From: Acanthamoeba lenticulata
Lineage: Eukaryota; Discosea; Longamoebia; Acanthamoebidae
Reading direction: 5' to 3'
Assembly (NCBI GenBank): GCA_002179805.1
Contig: NAVB01004762.1
Coordinates: forward strand, 1 to 10,419
DNA: 10,419 bases
How positions within the stretch are numbered: position 1 is the first letter of the stretch; the number at the start of each line of letters is the position of its first letter. This document shows, piece after piece, positions 6,680 to 10,419 of this stretch. The translations under genes and the position numbers were made by a program. The notes beneath the pieces were generated by a model, which saw only the letters and a program-made list of their open reading frames with translations, was not told where the DNA came from and made no database searches.

Positions 6680-8564
6680 TCAGAGCATGCCGATGGCCTC
6701 CTTGATCTCCTGGAGGTTGCATCGAGCGATGGCGCGGGCTCGGCTGGCCCCGTCGTGCAGCACCTCGTCCACCCACTGCGGCTTCTCCCGCAGCGCGCGG
6801 ATCCTCTCCCCGATCGGCCCGATCGTGTCCTGGTGTCCCGTCGCACGACACAACACGACGCACACGCAGATGAAGACGTTAACGCACACGAGGCGGACGG
6901 TCGGCGCGAGCCAGACATACCACGAGATGCGGCGCGAGCGCAGCCTTGAACTCGGGCATGTTGGCCTGCGCGTACTCTTGGCACAGCGACTCCAACGGCC
7001 GGTGCGAGAGCGCCGCAAAGATCCGAAGCAGATTGGCCAGTTCTTTTCCCAACACGAGGTCAACCACGTGATTGCGCAAGCCCAGGAGGACGACGAGGAC
7101 GACGAGAGCGTACCGGGCCGGTTCTCGGGATCGTAAACGACGCCGGGGAGCGGGTCCGTCTTGGCCTTCTGCAGCTTGAACAGGATCTGTGCATGCGTGC
7201 GTGCGTCAATTGGTTGCGCATCGACTACGCGACTTCTGGCGAGGCAGGTCTATGACAATGATGGAACCGCACCTCGTCCTTGCTGTCGGTGAGGTTGATG
7301 CGGCTCCGGTCGTTGGGATCGGACTTGCTCATCTTGGCGTTGCCGTCGCGGAGGCTCATCACGCGCGTCGCCTGGCTCAGGATCGGCTGCGGCAGCGGGA
7401 AGAGCATCCTGTTGTACCGCCTGTTGAACGTGTCTGCGCCCGCCCGTCGTGGTCAGAGAGAGGACAAGCCATCTCCATTGCCGAACGAGACGAGCAACGA
7501 GGAGGGCGGCATCAAGAAGAAGAAGAGGAGGAGGAGGAGACAACCAGCGATCTCGCGGGCGAGCTCCAAGTGCTGCAGCTGGTCGTCGCCCACCGGGATC
7601 TGGCTCGCCCTTCACGCGCCACGAACGCTGTCAACGAACAACGAACATGGAACCGCCGGCGGAGCTACGAGAAGACGTCATCATCATCATCATCATCGCT
7701 GGGCTGAGTACCGGTAGAGGAGGATGTCGGCGGCCATGAGCACGGGATAGGCAAAGAGGCCGAACATGGCGCCTTGCGACGCCTTCTTCTCCTGCGAGCG
7801 GGACACAAGTGTAAGCTGGAATGTCCGCTTCTCCTCACGCGGCAGCTGCGCCCGCGCGTGCCTTGTACTGGGTCATGCGGTTGAGGGCGCCCATCGTGGT
7901 GCGGCAGCCCAGGATCCACGTCAGCTCGGCGTGCTCGGCCACCTCGCTCTGCGCGTAGAGGATGCACTTCTCGGGGTCGATGCCGCAGGCGAGCAGCGCG
8001 ATGGCCATCTCGCGCGTGCTGCCGCGCAGCTCCTCAGGCGAGACGTCGGTCGTGTAGGAGTGCATGTTCACCACGCAGAAGACCACCCCGTCCCGGTCGC
8101 CCTTCTACACGCGCGCGTGCACAACATGACCGGTTCAGTCCCCTTTGTTCGAAGCCGACCGAGCACGAGTCGTGGTGGTCAAGGACGCGAAGAGGGGAGG
8201 ACTATCGCGTACGCGCTGCTCTTGGAGGCGCAGCCAGTTGACCACAGCCCCGAGGTAGTTGCCCAGGTGGAGATGGCCCTTGGGCTGAATCCCTGAAAAG
8301 ATCCGGCCAAGGTCCTCGGACTGCGAGCACGACATGAGGCAAATGCTCCGCATAATGGAGAAGAAGAAGAAGAAGAAGAGGGAAGGTCAGGACACGCACC
8401 GTATCTTCCGCCGGCGTGCTGAAGTCGCCGGACGTACGGAGCCCGGGCGTGGTCTCCGCTGCGAGGGCGCGCGCACTGCCGCCGAGGTGCCGCCGAGCAG
8501 CCACGCAGGCTGGCATCGACAAGGACCGTGCTGACCGCCACCCGCCGGACCGCTGCAGCCACAT
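6680..8564 (-). CDS. Tryptophanyl-tRNA synthetase, bacterial type, probably mitochondrial (9 exons)
   Basis: Class I aminoacyl-tRNA synthetase that charges tRNA-Trp; 388 predicted residues, a usual length for the bacterial/organellar type plus a presequence. The start at 8564-8562 opens about 35 residues rich in Arg, Ser and Ala with almost no acidic residues, a typical mitochondrial presequence. Motifs: [14 protein letters not shown] (73-76, the HIGH equivalent), [41 protein letters not shown] (203-209), KMSKSDPN (254-261), and the C-terminal anticodon-binding region ending in [19 protein letters not shown]. Exons in reading order: 8564-8400, 8320-8213, 8104-7862, 7791-7712, 7609-7545, 7433-7273, 7186-7114, 7042-6921, 6829-6680. 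They sum to 1167 nt, exactly 389 codons. Introns are 70-111 nt; one appears to have a GC donor. It diverges from the downstream kinase gene. Confidence 0.92.
7512..7540 (+). repeat. Purine-only AAG/GAG tract in a TrpRS intron
   Basis: A run of AAG, AGG and GAG units on the plus strand is a T/C-rich tract on the coding strand, inside the intron 7544-7434. It lies near the donor rather than directly before the acceptor. A similar AAG tract at 8359-8380 sits in intron 8399-8321. Confidence 0.7.
7678..7697 (+). repeat. (TCA)n trinucleotide repeat in a TrpRS intron
   Basis: About six TCA units, read as GATGATGATG on the coding strand, lie near the 5' end of the intron 7711-7610. A frame containing it would encode a His or Asp run, but the intron is clearly removed between LLYR and [10 protein letters not shown]. 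Confidence 0.85.
7792..7861 (-). other. Putative GC-AG intron in the TrpRS gene
   Basis: Exon 3 ends MTQYK at 7862 and exon 4 resumes with [13 protein letters not shown] at 7791, a seamless match to the family. All usable acceptors are phase 0, and no GT lies at a phase-0 position near the end of exon 3. The only fitting donor is AAG|GCACGC at 7861-7860. GC-AG introns with a strong AAG before the cut are a known minor class. Confidence 0.75.
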
Positions 8565-8753
8565 CTTCAAGTGTTGTTTGACAGCAGGAAGAGGAAAACG
8601 AACGGGAAAAAATAAAATGGCGCGTAACTCAGTTGCTTTTGCGGACACCATTTTGGACACTAAATTAATAGACCAACAAGCTTCCCTCGTGCTCACTGCA
8701 CAGAAGAACATCCACCTCATCCGAACTGGCGTTTTTTCTTCGCCAAAGAAAAG
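8565..8753. promoter_or_regulatory. Divergent intergenic region, shared promoter for TrpRS and STE20-like kinase
   Basis: The 189 bases between the two divergent start codons must carry both promoters and 5' leaders. It is visibly lower in GC than the genes, with A-rich or A/T-rich patches at about 8605-8618 and 8660-8673. I see no sure TATA box. It also holds a 46-codon open frame on the plus strand. Confidence 0.6.
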
Positions 8754-8757
8754 ATGA
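8617..8757 (+). other. Possible upstream ORF overlapping the kinase start
   Basis: An ATG at 8617 in strong context (A at -3, G at +4) opens 46 codons that end in TGA at 8755-8757. The stop overlaps the presumed kinase ATG at 8754 as ATGA, the arrangement seen in termination-reinitiation. The peptide resembles nothing I recognise. Whether the transcript starts upstream of 8617 is unknown, so it may never be translated. Confidence 0.35.
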
Positions 8758-10419
8758 ACACAGACGACCCAGAGGAGCACTATACTCTCATGGGCCTCAT
8801 TGGCAGCGGGTACGCAATTCTAAAATATACCCATTCCTCCATTCTGGCTCCCCCCTGGCAACTCATCCACTTGCTTTATTATGGATTTATTTGATTTATT
8901 TTTGAAGGAGTTTTGGACGAGTCTACAAAGCCATGGACAAGGGAACGGGAGAGATTGTAGCAATTAAAATCATCGCCATCTGCGACGACGACAGCGAAGA
9001 TGAGCTAAAGAAAATCGTGCGAGAAATCGACCACCTTAAGCGGTGCGACTCGCCCTACGTCACAGCCTACTATGGCTCCTACTACTGCAACAAACGCCTC
9101 TGGGTCCGCTCCCTCCCTTCGTTCTTTCTTCGCTTTCGTTCTTTCCTCCACAAAGCGGGAACTATGGGCTCACGTCGACCTGCCTCTGCCTCTGCCTCTG
9201 CCTCTGCCACGAACACGCCGGCGGGAGAGCAGATTGTGATGGAGTTTTGTTCGGGAGGCAGCCTCAAGAAGATCATGAACCGCCTCAAGTCGCCGCTTTC
9301 CGAAGACGAAATCGCGGCCGTGTGCTATCAGGTATCGGCTCCTCTTCCACCTCCTCCTCTTACGATGTCTTTCGCTCAACTTTGGTCGACTTGGTGTGCT
9401 CCCGTTGGCGCTGCAGGTGGTCAAGGGCCTGCATTACCTGCACTCGCAACGACTACTCCACCGCGACGTCAAGGCCGGTATGGGGCAGAGCATCTTTTTT
9501 TCCAGCTTTCCTGTTCTGCTGTTCGGTAGCGTCTCACCCACGCACACACTCGTGGGGGCTGCGCGCAGACAACATCCTGCTCAACTCCAAGGGCTCGGCC
9601 AAGCTCGCCGACTTGGGGGTCGCCACGCAGATGGTCAACACGATGGACAAGCACAAGACCGCCACCGGCACGCCCTACTGGATGGTGCCCATCCCCCCTC
9701 GCCCTTCTCACGTGCCAACGAGAGATAGAGAGAGAGAGAGAGAGATCACTGTGCGACGAGATTCATGGACTGACCCTTCAATGTGGTGATGCAGGCACCC
9801 GAGCTGGTGTGCGAGCAAGAGTACACGACGCGCGTCGACATCTGGTCGCTCGGGATCACCTGCATCGAGCTGGCCGAGATGGTGCCGCCCTACTCGGGCC
9901 TGCAGGCCATGCGCGTACGGCGCCTACCCTCTCTTTTGCGCTTGTTCTGCTGCTGCTGCTGCTCGAGAGAGAGAAGAAAAGGCTGACCATCGATACACAA
10001 TAAACGAACATGAACACACGAACACAGGCGCTGTTCATCATCGCGTCGCCCAACACGCCGCCACCAAAGCTGACGCGGCCGGAGAAGTGGTCGGCCGACT
10101 TTCAGGACTTTATCGCGCGGTGCCTCATCCGCGAATACGACCAACGAGCCACGGCCGAGGAGCTCCTCAAGCACCCGTTCCTGGTCAAGGGCGCGGGCCT
10201 CACGGCGCTGCTGCTCGAGCTCGTGGAGCGAGTCAACCACCTCTCGCCGCGCGACGAAAAGATGCTGCGGAAAAAGGCCGTCAAGCAGTCCAAGTTTGCG
10301 AAGATCTTCGCCAAGGTGGGCGGCGCGCCGATGGCCCACGACGGGTCGAGCGACGGCTCCAAGGAGGAGGAGATCGTCGCCTCGCTCAAGCGGGCCAAGG
10401 AGAAGGAGCGCGACGGGAC
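8754..10419 (+). CDS. STE20/GCK-like serine/threonine kinase, 3' end outside window (7 exons seen)
   Basis: Cytosolic Ser/Thr kinase of the STE20 group, closest in style to the MST/GCK branch; 346 codons are seen. Motifs: GSGSFG (17-22) with the last Gly of GSG split by intron 1, VAIK K39, IVMEFCSGGSL, HRDVKADN with D134, DLG (152-154) where DFG is usual, the STE20 signature GTPYWMAPE, DIWSLGITCIELAEMVPPY, and the C-lobe Arg in QRATAEELLKHPF. A basic/acidic helical tail (KMLRKKAVKQSKFAKIF, then KEEEIVASLKRAKEKE) runs off the window and may form a coiled coil. Exons: 8754-8809, 8908-9103, 9233-9331, 9417-9477, 9569-9684, 9795-9914, 10028-10419 (open). All six introns are GT-AG, 85-129 nt. The start at 8754 is chosen because it lies a short, family-typical distance before the glycine loop. 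Confidence 0.88.
9181..9208 (+). repeat. (TGCCTC)n repeat in a kinase intron
   Basis: Four and two-thirds perfect copies of a TGCCTC hexamer lie before the acceptor of intron 9104-9232, forming part of its pyrimidine-rich region. The intron is 129 nt, a multiple of three, and has no stop in the kinase frame. Confidence 0.9.
9727..9746 (+). repeat. (AG)n dinucleotide repeat in a kinase intron
   Basis: About nine AG units sit mid-intron (9685-9794), between GTPYWM and APE. This is unusual because it is a purine run where a pyrimidine tract would be expected, but it is about 50 bases from the acceptor. Confidence 0.85.
9947..9964 (+). repeat. (CTG)n repeat in a kinase intron
   Basis: Five CTG units followed by a GAGAGA run lie in intron 9915-10027, between exon 6 (ending GLQAMR) and exon 7 (starting ALFIIASP). 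The repeat is absent from the protein. Confidence 0.85.

Noticed and set aside
7189..7717. Plus-strand open frames with Glu and His runs
   Set aside because: They are antisense to TrpRS exons, and the runs come from intronic repeats; the minus strand has a clear conserved protein.
8565..8780. N-terminal extension of TrpRS upstream of 8564
   Set aside because: The frame stays open to 8780, but this would run across the divergent spacer and into the kinase gene, and the Met at 8564 already begins a convincing mitochondrial presequence.
8617..8809. Upstream frame spliced to form the kinase N-terminus
   Set aside because: No phase-matched donor was evident, and the Met at 8754 lies a normal distance from the glycine loop.
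1..10419. Mobile elements, tRNA/rRNA genes, CRISPR arrays, viral genes
   Set aside because: I read for these and saw no terminal repeats, integrase or reverse-transcriptase motifs, tRNA cloverleaf, or spaced repeat array.

Overview
The window looks like nuclear DNA of an amoebozoan, most likely Acanthamoeba. The coding sequence is GC-rich with G/C-ending codons and is cut by many short GT-AG introns. Two genes encode kinase architectures typical of that group: a receptor with TKL kinase, nucleotide-cyclase and TKL kinase modules, and a STE20-type kinase. The organism call is an inference from gene structure and protein style, not from a database match.

Layout: (1) 46-6620, plus strand: one 25-exon gene for a predicted receptor of 1587 residues. 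Its order is signal peptide, 5'-nucleotidase-like ectodomain, EGF-like six-cysteine module, one transmembrane helix, TKL kinase 1, class III cyclase-like domain, Ser/Arg-rich linker, TKL kinase 2. (2) 6680-8564, minus strand: a nine-exon gene for a bacterial-type, probably mitochondrial, tryptophanyl-tRNA synthetase of 388 residues. (3) 8754 to the window edge, plus strand: the 5' part of a STE20/GCK-like kinase gene (seven exons, 346 codons, open at the 3' end). Genes 1 and 2 converge with 59 bp between their stop codons. Genes 2 and 3 diverge from a 189-bp spacer that must hold both promoters.

I rebuilt all 38 introns by hand from reading frame, splice dinucleotides and protein-family continuity. 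Both complete gene models come out as whole numbers of codons with every junction in frame, which is good internal support. No transcript data were available.

The most interesting object is gene 1. Its ectodomain has the 5'-nucleotidase fold signatures, but every metal-ligand position I could align is replaced, so it looks like an enzyme turned into a sensor. Inside the cell, two kinase domains with all catalytic motifs flank a cyclase-like domain whose own catalytic residues are partly lost. A plausible reading is a nucleotide- or nucleoside-sensing receptor kinase in which the cyclase domain is a scaffold or allosteric module. The three genes show no evident functional link beyond shared intergenic DNA.
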